A stretch of 64,000 nucleotides of DNA from Fidelibacterota bacterium (GCA_029936965.1 JAPYRG010000008.1:1-64000); one strand, 5' to 3'; positions 17,467 through 27,067 are shown, numbered from the stretch's first letter. Numbers and translations: made by a program. The notes: generated by a model from the sequence alone, not told the origin.

Positions 17467-19815
17467 ATGAGATTTCCATTGAGGAAACTAGTATTAATTA
17501 ATTCTTTAATTATTTGCATTAATGCTCAAGCCTTAGATGAGCGTTATCATTCTTTTTTAGAAATAGAAAGTTTTCTTGATTCTTTAACACAAGTGTATGA
17601 TGTTAATTCAGAATTTAGAGTTTATCATCTTGGGTACAGCGGCCAGGAAGAACTCCCAATTTATGCAGTCAAGATTTCAGATAATGTAGAATTCAAAGAA
17701 GATGAACCAAGAGTATTATTCGTTGGGCAATTGCATGCGGAAGAAGTATTAGGTGTAGAAGCAGTTTTAGAACTGATATTGCTTATGCTTGATCCACCTC
17801 CAGAGGAAATGCAACATATCAATATATTAAAACAAAATATTGAGACCTGGATTATCCCTACTCTTAATCCTGAGGGCCTCAATGTAGTGCATGATGGCCT
17901 TGATGTAAGTTATAGAAAAAACAAAACGGACTTTTCACCTCAGGGTCCATGGCCTAACAATTATTTTGATTATGATTCTGCAGTTGGAGAAGATATTGAT
18001 GGAGTTGATTTGAATAGGAATTTTGACTTTAATTGGGTGTTTGGTGATACATTTATGGAGCCTGATCCTAGTGATTACGCCGCGCACTATGATTATTATA
18101 GAGGATTGCATCCGTGGTCAGAAGCTGAGACTCGGGTATTAAAAGACTTTGCAATAGAAAATAACTTTCTTTTTTCCATTATTTGGCACAGTGCACGTTC
18201 AGGAAGATATTCTGAAAAAGTATTTAGTCCTTGGTCATGGGATGGGGATAAGAGAACCCCTGATGATGCATCAATTAAACTTATTGGCGATCAAATTGCA
18301 GAAATAATAATTAAAGAAAATAGCTCTGAAAGTTATCAATCTAGTTATAGCGGATCTAGACGTGGCAACGCGCATGACTGGTTTTATCAAGCAACAGGTA
18401 CATTTCAATATCTTATCGAATGTGGAACATCAAATCTACAGCCTGATAGTGCATTAGTTGAAGATACGATTGATCGCTTAATGCCTGGAATGTTGTTTTT
18501 ATTAGATAGAACAATAGGGTATAACACGGATGCTTCCCAAATAACTGGTATAATATCAGATGGAGAGAGCGGAAATCCTCTTGAAGATGTAGTCATTGCT
18601 ATTCAGGAACTTTATAGTGGAGTCCAACAGCCCCGTAAAAGCGATGAATTTGGTCGATATCGAAGAATTGTCGTGCCAGGCACATATAGCTTGGAATATA
18701 GAAAAAACGGTTATTTCCCCTTGAATTTTACGGTTACCGCTAATCCAAGTTCTCCAACAATTCAAAATGTTACTATGACACCGATACCTTTGCATAATAT
18801 TGAAATAAATATTTCTTCTTTTCAATATCCGGTGGTTTTAGAAGAAAACCCTTTTTTGATAATAGATAACTCAGATATGTCTGATACGATTCAAATGGAT
18901 TTTTCCCACAATCATAATCTTGAAATTCCTCAAGGGGAGTGGCGATTTACATTATATTGGGATTTTCTTATCCCCTGGCAGCAAAATATTACCGTTAACA
19001 ATGACCTTGAATTAAATATAGATATGCAGGAGCCATTGTGGGTTCAAAATATATTTGGTTTTCCCATACTAGATAATTCATCATTTAACATTATAGAAGG
19101 ACCATGGGTATTTGATAATAACATGGTTCGATCTCAAAATGAATTATTCTATGCTAATGCTGATTCTCTTGATTCCGTTTTTGTACTTGAATCTCAACTA
19201 TATTCTTTCTCTGAGCCAATGGATATGATTGTTTTAAGAATTGATCATCAGTGGGAGTTAGAATGGAATAATGATTCAATTACAATTTCACTTATGGACT
19301 CAACAGAGATTATTAATCAAATGTTTCTTGCAGATCATCAGTGGGATCAAAACGCTAGACACAGGTTAGTAGCAGTAGATACTAATGGTATTAATAATAT
19401 TAAAGTTAAACTTGAACTAAAAAGGGATAAAACAATCAACTATAGGGGTTATAATATTTATGATATTAAGTTATTTGCAGGAAATAACTTTACCTTGGGT
19501 TCCATTGTAGAACAATCTCCTATTAACCAAAATACTTCAATAATCTCTGTAAGTGAAATTTATCCTAATCCATCAAATGGTATGATAAATATTGATTTTA
19601 TTAATTCTCCTGGACCAGCTTCGATTGTTGTATATAATTTGCTTGGGCAAGAGGTATATGCTGGGGAAATTCCTCTCCAATATAACCAAAAGAAAATTTG
19701 GCGTTACAACTTTTTAGATGATTATCAACGAAATCCTGTATCTGGTGTGTATTTTATTAAAATTGTTTCTCAACGTGAAACATTCTATAGAAAATGTATA
19801 TTGTTAAAGCCATAA
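17467..19815 (+). CDS. Secreted zinc carboxypeptidase (peptidase M14) with type IX sorting domain
   Basis: Zinc ligands of family M14 are visible as H90 and E93 (HAEE) and H241 (IIWHSARSG). The substrate-carboxylate pair is N183-R184 (DLNRNFDFNW) and the general base is E318 (YLIECGTS). All key residues are kept, so the enzyme should be active. A signal peptide (first about 22 residues) precedes the domain. A carboxypeptidase-regulatory-like beta-domain follows (about 365-445), then a further beta-rich region. A C-terminal sorting domain starts near IYPNPSNGMINIDF. I chose the ATG at 17467 over the TTG at 17461. The 3' end overlaps the next gene by 22 bases. The likely role is extracellular peptide trimming for nutrition. 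Confidence 0.88.
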   Translation: MRFPLRKLVLINSLIICINAQALDERYHSFLEIESFLDSLTQVYDVNSEFRVYHLGYSGQEELPIYAVKISDNVEFKEDEPRVLFVGQLHAEEVLGVEAVLELILLMLDPPPEEMQHINILKQNIETWIIPTLNPEGLNVVHDGLDVSYRKNKTDFSPQGPWPNNYFDYDSAVGEDIDGVDLNRNFDFNWVFGDTFMEPDPSDYAAHYDYYRGLHPWSEAETRVLKDFAIENNFLFSIIWHSARSGRYSEKVFSPWSWDGDKRTPDDASIKLIGDQIAEIIIKENSSESYQSSYSGSRRGNAHDWFYQATGTFQYLIECGTSNLQPDSALVEDTIDRLMPGMLFLLDRTIGYNTDASQITGIISDGESGNPLEDVVIAIQELYSGVQQPRKSDEFGRYRRIVVPGTYSLEYRKNGYFPLNFTVTANPSSPTIQNVTMTPIPLHNIEINISSFQYPVVLEENPFLIIDNSDMSDTIQMDFSHNHNLEIPQGEWRFTLYWDFLIPWQQNITVNNDLELNIDMQEPLWVQNIFGFPILDNSSFNIIEGPWVFDNNMVRSQNELFYANADSLDSVFVLESQLYSFSEPMDMIVLRIDHQWELEWNNDSITISLMDSTEIINQMFLADHQWDQNARHRLVAVDTNGINNIKVKLELKRDKTINYRGYNIYDIKLFAGNNFTLGSIVEQSPINQNTSIISVSEIYPNPSNGMINIDFINSPGPASIVVYNLLGQEVYAGEIPLQYNQKKIWRYNFLDDYQRNPVSGVYFIKIVSQRETFYRKCILLKP

Positions 19816-22800
19816 TATTATTTGTCTCTTTTTTGTTTGCTAATGAGGGATCATTTAGAGGAAAGAGTTTAAATGCTGTTCTTAGTGGAGCAATACCAAT
19901 TTCATATTCTCATTTTATATCAGAGCAGTATAATATTCCTATTAGTCAACTAAATCCTCAACGTGGATCATATTTGATTATTAGTCCTAATAATATGATT
20001 GAGCATCTTGGTGATCTAGTATCATTTAAAAAATCACAAGGGTTTGATGTTTATATCGAAACGCTTTCCAATGTAGGGTCAACCGCAGAAGAAATTAAGC
20101 AGTTAATAGAGAACACCTTATTAGAAGACCCTATGTTAGAATATGTATTATTGATTGGAGATGTAGATGGTGTTGCTGCTATGCCTTCATTTTATTATGG
20201 TCCGGAGAATGATGTGACTGATCAAAAATTCACCCATATTCTAGGTGAAGATTTCTATCCAGATGTATTTATTGGACGTTTTTCAATTGACTCTATTTCT
20301 GAACTAATTGTTATGATTCAAAAAACAATTAATTATCATCGTCAACCTTTAGCTACAGATAGTAATTGGCTAGATAAGGCACTTGTTGTTGCAGGAAATT
20401 ATAGTAATACAGTGCCAATACCGATAACGCCCAAGTGGACATCGTATTGGGTTCGAGATCTTTTATATGATAATGGTTACACTTCTGTGGATACTGTATT
20501 TTATCCACCAGTTCAACAAGGTGCATCATTAATACAAAATTATATTAATAATGGAGTAGGTATTGTTAATTATCGAGGATGGGGTGATGCAAATGGTTGG
20601 CACTATCCTGAATTTCACGTTGGAGATGTTGTTGCGCTTAATAATGGATGGATGACTCCAGTATTTACTAGTTTTGTTTGTAATTCTAATGATTTTGCAA
20701 ATAATGTGGATCCTTGTCTTGGTGAAGCATTAGTGCGGGCTGGAACACCATCAAATCCGAAAGGTGGAATAGCTATAGTTGGTCCTTCTGATTTGCACAC
20801 AAGTACAAAATTTAATAATGTAATTAACGCATATATGTTTGATGCAATGTTTGATAATAATATAGTAGAATTAGGTCCAGCTGTGAATGCAGGTCTGATG
20901 GGATTAATTCGAGAATTCCCCAATCTGGATGGAGTTGAAGAAGCGCAAGAGTTTTATTTTCATGTTTATAATATTCTTGGAGACCCTTCTGTATCAATGT
21001 ATCTAACGAGACCCAATGAATTTTCAATAATTGCTGAAGATTGTTTCAATAATGATGGCTTTGTAGAATTATCAGTGTTTGATGTTGAGGGGAACTCCAT
21101 TCATGATGCAGTCATATCCTTAATGGTAAATGATAGTATTCTATTTAAAGGCAAATCAGATATAAATGGGAAAGTTCATGCTTCAATTAACCTGGATAAT
21201 GTATCAATTATTGATGTTTATGCTAATAAAAATGGTTTTGTTCAAGGTAAAATAGAATTAGAGGTTAGTGATGATCAATCAGATTTAGTTTTAGTTGGTT
21301 ATGAATTAGGCCAGTTAAATGATAATCTTTTGGAGATTGGAGAAATATCTCATATTTATCCAATTTTTAAGAACAAAGGGACTTCAACTATTCTATCAAT
21401 TAATGGATATGTAAATATTCCGTTAGTGCAAAATTGCCAGATTATTTCATCAGATTTTGAAATTTCCGATCTTGATCCTGGACAAAGCGCTTTAAGTGTT
21501 GCACCAATAGTGGTACGACCAAATTCAGCAAATAAAGAAAATATTCTTTTGAATATTGATATTGATACTCAAGACTGGAATTATGATCTCGCAATTCCTA
21601 TCAAACCATTGACATTGATAGCAGATTTGAATGGTGATGAATTATTTAATAATACAATTAGCGAGTTATCCTTATTAATAAAAAATTATTCAAATACAGA
21701 ATTAGATAGTGTATTTGTTGAACTAATATCTCTAGATGATTCACTATCTATTCTAATGAATAGTAGAGAATATTTTTCCATTAGTTCTTATTCTAATACA
21801 GAAATAAATAATATAAATCATGAATTTATGATAGGAAATGTTTCTCCTGGTAGCGCACTTAGCTATCAATTATCTATAAAAAAAGATACGATTATAGTTC
21901 ACTCAGAGCAGAAAGATTTTAGACCATCTTTTAATGATAATCAGCCAATTGCGCCGACTTGGTACGGTTATTGGGCATACGATAATTTGGACACGAACTT
22001 TATGCAATCTCCTTTGTTTGATTGGGTTGAGTTAGATCCAATGTATGGCGGAAGTGGGGCTTCTGAATACAAATTAGATGATGATGACCATATAATAGTG
22101 CAGTTACCATTTGAATTTAAATATTTTAATCGAACGTATAATGAATTGACGATTAATTCTAATGGATGGGCTTCATTTATATCTTGCGATATTGATTATT
22201 TCTACAATTATACTATTCCCATGGCCTTAGGGCCAAAAGCAGTTTTAGCGCCATTTTGGGATGATCTAGAAGTGATAAATGAGGACTCAATTAGAGTATA
22301 TACAAAATATGAACAAAATAATGGAAGATATATTATTGAATGGTCAAGAGCCTTGAATGGATTCGATGAAGTTACGGAGGAAACATTTGCTATTTATTTA
22401 TATAATCAAGAGTCTATCCCTACAGAAAGTGGAGATGGAGTAATAGAATTTCATTATCTAGATATTTCTGATATAGATGCAGATAAAAACTTTTCAACTA
22501 TTGGAATCGAAGATCATACAAAAAATGAAGGGATTCAATATGTATTTAATAATATTTATGCACCAGGAGCTGCTCAGCTTCAAAATCAACGTTCTATTCG
22601 TTTTACTACAGAAGCGCCAATCAATTATGTTTCTTCTTTATCATTTATAAATGAAGATAATCTTCCTGTTGGTTTTCAAATGTTTCCAGCATATCCAAAC
22701 CCCTTCAATCCATCAACGACTATTAGTTATCAGCTACCTAATGTTTCTGATGTGAAAATTTCTATTATTGATTTATTGGGTAATGAAGTGGATGTATTAT

Positions 22801-22946
22801 TAAGTGAAAGGAATTATTCTGGAAAATATAATGTCCAATGGCAAGGAATAGATAGATTTGGTAAATCAGTATCATCTGGAACATACTTTGTAGTTTTAGA
22901 AGCATTAAACTCCAGAAAAGTTCAAAAGATTTTATTCATAAAATGA
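19794..22946 (+). CDS. Secreted C25 (gingipain-like) peptidase-family protein with type IX sorting domain
   Basis: A signal peptide (about 1-16, MYIVKAIILFVSFLFA) is followed directly by a C25-like domain (about 55-400) with YVLLIGDVDG, the Cys C296 (FVCNSNDF) and ILGDPSV. In gingipain RgpB the catalytic His lies 33 residues before the Cys; here that place is W263 in NYRGWG, so the classical dyad is incomplete, although H271 in GWHYP is near. The middle has Ig-like regions. Residues about 720-945 carry the module shared with the 5173 protein (YGYWAYD, FDWVELDP, INSNGW, FWDDL). The last about 90 residues are a canonical sorting domain (AYPNPFNPSTTISYQLP). It overlaps the M14 gene by 22 bases, so the two are probably expressed together. 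Confidence 0.85.
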   Translation: MYIVKAIILFVSFLFANEGSFRGKSLNAVLSGAIPISYSHFISEQYNIPISQLNPQRGSYLIISPNNMIEHLGDLVSFKKSQGFDVYIETLSNVGSTAEEIKQLIENTLLEDPMLEYVLLIGDVDGVAAMPSFYYGPENDVTDQKFTHILGEDFYPDVFIGRFSIDSISELIVMIQKTINYHRQPLATDSNWLDKALVVAGNYSNTVPIPITPKWTSYWVRDLLYDNGYTSVDTVFYPPVQQGASLIQNYINNGVGIVNYRGWGDANGWHYPEFHVGDVVALNNGWMTPVFTSFVCNSNDFANNVDPCLGEALVRAGTPSNPKGGIAIVGPSDLHTSTKFNNVINAYMFDAMFDNNIVELGPAVNAGLMGLIREFPNLDGVEEAQEFYFHVYNILGDPSVSMYLTRPNEFSIIAEDCFNNDGFVELSVFDVEGNSIHDAVISLMVNDSILFKGKSDINGKVHASINLDNVSIIDVYANKNGFVQGKIELEVSDDQSDLVLVGYELGQLNDNLLEIGEISHIYPIFKNKGTSTILSINGYVNIPLVQNCQIISSDFEISDLDPGQSALSVAPIVVRPNSANKENILLNIDIDTQDWNYDLAIPIKPLTLIADLNGDELFNNTISELSLLIKNYSNTELDSVFVELISLDDSLSILMNSREYFSISSYSNTEINNINHEFMIGNVSPGSALSYQLSIKKDTIIVHSEQKDFRPSFNDNQPIAPTWYGYWAYDNLDTNFMQSPLFDWVELDPMYGGSGASEYKLDDDDHIIVQLPFEFKYFNRTYNELTINSNGWASFISCDIDYFYNYTIPMALGPKAVLAPFWDDLEVINEDSIRVYTKYEQNNGRYIIEWSRALNGFDEVTEETFAIYLYNQESIPTESGDGVIEFHYLDISDIDADKNFSTIGIEDHTKNEGIQYVFNNIYAPGAAQLQNQRSIRFTTEAPINYVSSLSFINEDNLPVGFQMFPAYPNPFNPSTTISYQLPNVSDVKISIIDLLGNEVDVLLSERNYSGKYNVQWQGIDRFGKSVSSGTYFVVLEALNSRKVQKILFIK

Positions 22947-23197
22947 CTATAATAATTTATTCAACAGAATGGTGTGGCCCATGTAAGAATGCAAAGCAAC
23001 TGCTAGATGATAAAAATGTTGTTTATAAAGAAATTGATATTGAACAAAATAAAATCTCAAGGGATGATCTGTATGACATTACTGGGGGACGTAGTGTACC
23101 ACAAATTATTATTAATAAAACTGTTATTGGAGGTTATAGCGAATTATTTTATTTAAATCAATCAGGGGAACTAGATAAATTATTAGAGGAAAGCTAA
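22943..23197 (+). CDS. Glutaredoxin
   Basis: This is an 84-residue single-domain glutaredoxin of the GrxC type. The redox motif is C11-G-P-C14 near the N-terminus. The cis-Pro segment RSVPQIIINKTVIGGYSEL contains the glutathione-binding TVP/SVP-type motif and the following GG. CGPC is closer to thioredoxin than the CPYC/CGFS of most glutaredoxins, but the short length and the VPQIFI-like segment support glutaredoxin. No signal peptide is present, so it acts in the cytoplasm, reducing disulfides or mixed disulfides with a low-molecular-weight thiol. It starts by ATGA overlap with the C25 gene. Confidence 0.88.
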   Translation: MTIIIYSTEWCGPCKNAKQLLDDKNVVYKEIDIEQNKISRDDLYDITGGRSVPQIIINKTVIGGYSELFYLNQSGELDKLLEES

Positions 23198-23213
23198 ATT
23201 GGTTATAAATAGA

Positions 23214-24146
23214 ATGAATTTCAATTTAAAAAAGTCCCTCTTAATGGGACTTTTGTTTATTCATATAAATTGCTCTGGTACCAACCCAGTAACAAGTTTT
23301 ATTAATAGTCTTACTTCAAAGAAAAAATCATCAAGTTTAGCACAAAAAGTAGGGAAGTTTTTACCATCTAGTTCTAAAGAATTCATAGATATATATGCAA
23401 TGGAATCTCAAGTACGGAATCACCGCGCTTGGGTTCAAGAAAGATCAAAAGAATTGAAGTCAACAAAGAAAGCTCTTCGATCCTTAATGAATGCTTCTAG
23501 ACAAAATGATTTCCAATTATATGAATTTTTAGATGCAAATCTAGCAGTAATGGCAGCAGCGCATGAAAATGTACTCTCCAATGCAAAAAAGGAAAAAAAA
23601 CTAATTATTAGAGTCCAAAAGGGTAAAAAGACAAATATAGATTCAAAAATTCCTGGAAAAAATAATTCCTATCTTCAACAATTTATTATTTTAGATGATG
23701 CCATTGATTTAAGAAAGTCTGCTTATCAAGAATCGATTTACAAGATTAAGAAGGCATTAGTAAAAAGAGATATGGATTTAGTTTTTATTAAAGAGCAGAA
23801 GAATGAATGGTTTTTTATAACCGAAGAGTTATCAGATAAAAGAAAAGAATTTCAGCCATCAATTGATAAGTTAACTGCATTATTAGTTGATGCTATAACT
23901 AATGATAAAAATCATATTGAAAAAATAAGCAAACAATTGAATAAGGTTGAAAGCATAAATAAACGTCTTGATTTTTTAGATAAGTTATTTTTGAATATTG
24001 ATAAAATTGCTGAAAAGCAAAAAGGTGGACGTGTATATTTGAAAAAAAGTTCTGAGTTTAAAGAAGAATATGAAATTCGCTTTGAGAACTCTGTTAAAGA
24101 TTATGAAAAGTATCTAGAAAATCTTAGACAACTATTTATTAATTAA
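23214..24146 (+). CDS. Hypothetical coiled-coil envelope protein, putative lipoprotein
   Basis: I do not recognise the family. I prefer the ATG at 23214 over the in-frame TTG at 23199. The N-terminus MNFNLKKSLLMGLLFIHINC is a signal sequence with a possible lipidated Cys at position 20, though HIN-C is a poor lipobox. The mature part is highly charged and mostly helical, rich in Lys and Glu, with heptad-like stretches (about 65-115 and 205-300) that suggest coiled coil. It is the last gene of the long plus-strand block and converges, with one base between stops, on the metalloprotease gene. Confidence 0.7.
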   Translation: MNFNLKKSLLMGLLFIHINCSGTNPVTSFINSLTSKKKSSSLAQKVGKFLPSSSKEFIDIYAMESQVRNHRAWVQERSKELKSTKKALRSLMNASRQNDFQLYEFLDANLAVMAAAHENVLSNAKKEKKLIIRVQKGKKTNIDSKIPGKNNSYLQQFIILDDAIDLRKSAYQESIYKIKKALVKRDMDLVFIKEQKNEWFFITEELSDKRKEFQPSIDKLTALLVDAITNDKNHIEKISKQLNKVESINKRLDFLDKLFLNIDKIAEKQKGGRVYLKKSSEFKEEYEIRFENSVKDYEKYLENLRQLFIN

Positions 24147-24147
24147 A

Positions 24148-25914
24148 TTATTTTAATAATGTTGCGTTTATCCAACGCTGAAAATTATCTCCTTTAACTA
24201 CTATAAAATATTGACCTGTGGAAGCATATTCTCCTACTTTAGTTCGCCCATCCCAATGGAATGTTACAATACCTTGAGCATATGTCTTATTTGTTATTTG
24301 TTTAATGTGTTTCCCATTTATAGATATAATGTTGATACTTAAATGTTGTTGATGAGGGATCTCTACATTAAAAGAAGTCGAAGGGTTAAAAGGGTTTGGA
24401 TAATTTTGAGAAACAGAAATAGAAGTAGGGATGGACTCATTTTCCAATGATAATTCACCATCTGTAATTTCTATTTGGTAATCCCAGTTATTCCCACTCG
24501 TATCTTGACTGACTACAGCCAGATATACTGAAGCAGCACTAGTTGGGTCAATATTTATTTGATTACCTGAATATACTGTCCATGAATTATTTTCATAAGA
24601 AATAATAGCATGCATATTTAGATCTGTATCTGGTCCGGTAGTATTTGTTAACGAAGCAATTACTGGATCACTACTGATTAAATGAGTATACTGGCTTGCA
24701 AAACGATTAAGGTTCGTGCTGGTTATTGTCTGAGGTGTGCCAGCAGTATATGTGATCTCTGTAAAAGTAGTAGGGCCATTAACGGGGTATGCTTCAGCTT
24801 CTTCATAAGCAAATAACCCAGCATTAGTATTAGAAGACATAACTCGATTTGCTACTACCATTTTATTCAATGCATCACTAAAGGAAGATCCTTCGCTGGA
24901 TAATGCTAAAGAAATTGCTCGATGACTATAATCGCCATAATAACTATCATTTAAAATACTCTTTTGCCATATCTTTCTTAATGTGAGATAACCTCCTAGA
25001 TGTTCATAAATATATTGATGGTAAATAAATGATCCATACCAATGATCGCTTTGATCATCTAAAGCTTTATGTGGTTCATTAAACCAAGATGGTAAATATT
25101 GATAACAATCATTGATTTCATCATAGATTTGTTCTTCCATTACTACAGCTGTTGCTTCCATAATCCATTGGGCCTCAAAGCCATCATACCCTGATTGAAT
25201 TGCATGATGGAATTCATGTGCAGCGGTAACTTTAATACTTTCTTGTTCTGTACCAGGAAAACCATTATAGTTATTTCGAAGAGCCATATAACTATTTAAT
25301 GCATTTAATTCTGTAGTTGAACTATTCTCGTTATCTCCAAAATTCCCAGCTTGAGCGAAATTCTCTGGCGAAACATATCCATATACATTTGATTCCAGGT
25401 TACGAATATATATGTCATAGTGATCAGATCCACCATTATCCGAGTTTGCAGGATACCAGCTATCTGAAGGGGGCTCAGTATATAAAAAGCTATCCAATTG
25501 AGTTGATGCGACGAAAGCAAAAACATTGACCATATTATCAATATAATCTGGAATACTATTATTATTTGTATCTGTATTTGCGACAGCATGCGTTCCTGTG
25601 GTAGTATAATGAAAACGGAAATAACCATTATCGAGTGTTTGATCAAGGCCTTCACCTTCAGCGCGATCTTCAAATGAACGGTTAGCGATAGCGCCACCAA
25701 ATTGAAATCCTACTTGACTTAATCTTAACTGTTGTTCAGTATTTAACTGATTACCATACAAAGAGACATTTCTTAGATGTGGTGATATACATCGTTCTTG
25801 ATTATTCCCAGAAAACGATTGTATAACAATTTCAACAGATTGATCAATATTCCCAGGAAGCTTTGCAAAGGATACTTCCAATAAAATGATTAAAAGAAAT
25901 GTAGTTTTTCTCAT
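24148..25914 (-). CDS. Secreted zinc metalloprotease (MXAN_6640-like) with type IX sorting domain
   Basis: The N-terminal signal peptide (about residues 1-17) precedes a metalloprotease domain with the zinc motif HEFHH at 233-237 (H233, E234, H237) in VTAAHEFHHAIQSGYDG. A likely third ligand region follows in WIMEATAVVMEE. The upstream segment with IPDYIDNMVNVFA and the HExxH context match the MXAN_6640-type putative metalloproteases. The last about 85 residues form a C-terminal sorting domain (NYPNPFNPSTSFNVEIP, ending ATLLK). The start overlaps the preceding lipoprotein gene by ATGA. All key zinc residues are present, so protease activity is expected outside the cell. Confidence 0.85.
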   Translation of the reverse strand: MRKTTFLLIILLEVSFAKLPGNIDQSVEIVIQSFSGNNQERCISPHLRNVSLYGNQLNTEQQLRLSQVGFQFGGAIANRSFEDRAEGEGLDQTLDNGYFRFHYTTTGTHAVANTDTNNNSIPDYIDNMVNVFAFVASTQLDSFLYTEPPSDSWYPANSDNGGSDHYDIYIRNLESNVYGYVSPENFAQAGNFGDNENSSTTELNALNSYMALRNNYNGFPGTEQESIKVTAAHEFHHAIQSGYDGFEAQWIMEATAVVMEEQIYDEINDCYQYLPSWFNEPHKALDDQSDHWYGSFIYHQYIYEHLGGYLTLRKIWQKSILNDSYYGDYSHRAISLALSSEGSSFSDALNKMVVANRVMSSNTNAGLFAYEEAEAYPVNGPTTFTEITYTAGTPQTITSTNLNRFASQYTHLISSDPVIASLTNTTGPDTDLNMHAIISYENNSWTVYSGNQINIDPTSAASVYLAVVSQDTSGNNWDYQIEITDGELSLENESIPTSISVSQNYPNPFNPSTSFNVEIPHQQHLSINIISINGKHIKQITNKTYAQGIVTFHWDGRTKVGEYASTGQYFIVVKGDNFQRWINATLLK

Positions 25915-26297
25915 GGGTTCCTCTTAGTTGGTTTTCTTGGAAGTGGACGGATCCACTGACGAATAATTTTTTGATTTTCTGGATTTAAAGTATGAAAAGC
26001 ACGTTTGACTTCCATTATTACTGGGGTTCCATCTTTAGGTCCGACAGTTCCTTGATAATTAATAGGCAAAGATTCTGGGGAAAAAATTGCAAATGTTAAA
26101 TATAAATAATATTCATCATTCGATATTTTTTTTGATCTATGATCATTGCGTAATAATTCAATACTATTTTTTGAATGTTGAGCATCCGTAGGCTTGGCAT
26201 CAACAGGTTTTGAAGAGCATGATTGAAATATAATGAAACTTATAATAATGAAATAATTTGATAAGTTATTTCTTTTTCGTAATTCGATTAATTTCAT
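25911..26297 (-). CDS. Small putative lipoprotein, unknown function
   Basis: This 128-aa protein has an N-terminal hydrophobic segment ending in IIFQSC-SS, a plausible lipoprotein signal. A Lys/Pro/Asp-containing linker and a compact domain of about 75 residues follow (from NDHRSKKISNDEYYLYLTFA to the WIRPLPRKP end). The domain is short and partly helical, and I cannot name it. Its start lies inside the end of the 42-residue ORF (32-base overlap) and its stop overlaps the metalloprotease start, so all four minus-strand genes form one unit. Confidence 0.7.
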   Translation of the reverse strand: MKLIELRKRNNLSNYFIIISFIIFQSCSSKPVDAKPTDAQHSKNSIELLRNDHRSKKISNDEYYLYLTFAIFSPESLPINYQGTVGPKDGTPVIMEVKRAFHTLNPENQKIIRQWIRPLPRKPTKRNP

Positions 26298-26394
26298 TCT
26301 GTTTCTTTTTACTCCAATACAGTCTTACAAATAAAGCCATCAATAATAGACCAAGTGCATAAAATAGTGCATAGTAAGGTAAAAGTTCACCCAT
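26266..26394 (-). CDS. 42-residue single-helix membrane protein
   Basis: This short ORF fills an otherwise empty gap. Its ATG (26394-26392) overlaps the stop of the upstream gene by one base (TAATG), and its end overlaps the start of the lipoprotein gene. The product starts MGELLPYYALFYALGLLLMA, continues as a hydrophobic helix to about residue 27, and ends in a Lys-rich tail (KKKQNEINRITKKK). It therefore probably sits in the inner membrane with its basic end in the cytoplasm. The general look is like small CcmD- or CcoQ-type accessory proteins, but there is no gene context to support either name. Confidence 0.6.
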   Translation of the reverse strand: MGELLPYYALFYALGLLLMALFVRLYWSKKKQNEINRITKKK

Positions 26395-27014
26395 TACTTA
26401 ATTAATTGAATGTAGCGGTCATACAGATAAGTAGCAATTAGTAATCCCATTCCAGTAAATAACTCCCATCTTATTGTATCCTGTCCATCACTACTCATAA
26501 CACCTGCTATGGATAATGATGCTCCAACTAAAAGTGATGCATTCCTGATTTGTTTATAATTCAATGCAGTTTGCATATTTATATTAGTTTTATGATCTAA
26601 TTTTGCTTCTGCAAAAACAGGATCCATTGATGAAAGAGGGAAACGAAGAGCAACCATTAGTTCATTGGGATTACTCGATTCAATAAAATCATGTATTTCA
26701 ATTTGAGGGACTTTTAAAGAAATTTGAACTGATTCACTAGTATTATGTAAGGCAATTTTTTTTACTATGGATGGAGTTTTAATTGATTCTACCAGATTGG
26801 TATCAATTTGAGCATTCATAATAGTAGTATAAAACCAACCGTTTTCAGAATACCATCCAGTTGCAGTTCCCTTTAAAAGAGGTCGATTCGAACGAATTGT
26901 TAAGAAAATCCCATTCTTTTTACTATTAATTTTGATATCTGTAATTTTGATATCTGCAGCAAAAGATTGAACAAGAAACTGTGCTAAAATGAGATAAAAT
27001 TTAATTGAATTCAT
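26394..27014 (-). CDS. Exported protein of unknown function with C-terminal membrane segments
   Basis: A signal peptide (about 1-19, ending SFA-AD) is followed by a beta-rich domain of about 120 residues. It starts IKITDIKINSKKNGIFLTI and includes a GWYSENGWFYTTIMNAQID segment, faintly like AMIN-type domains. The C-terminal 50 residues contain two weakly hydrophobic helices (NASLLVGASLSIAGVM and LFTGMGLLIATYLYD). I cannot assign a family. It is the first gene of the minus-strand unit and lies only 53 bases from the divergent gene at 27068, so both promoters must fit in that space. Confidence 0.7.
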   Translation of the reverse strand: MNSIKFYLILAQFLVQSFAADIKITDIKINSKKNGIFLTIRSNRPLLKGTATGWYSENGWFYTTIMNAQIDTNLVESIKTPSIVKKIALHNTSESVQISLKVPQIEIHDFIESSNPNELMVALRFPLSSMDPVFAEAKLDHKTNINMQTALNYKQIRNASLLVGASLSIAGVMSSDGQDTIRWELFTGMGLLIATYLYDRYIQLIK

Positions 27015-27067
27015 TTTTACTATAGGAAATGTATGTAATTTAATAACTTTAGACTCAAGATAATATA

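Noticed and set aside
25305-25700. Second minus-strand open frame inside the metalloprotease gene
   Set aside because: Same strand but other frame than the HEFHH metalloprotease; the low-complexity Ile/Leu-rich product is a shadow of the real gene.
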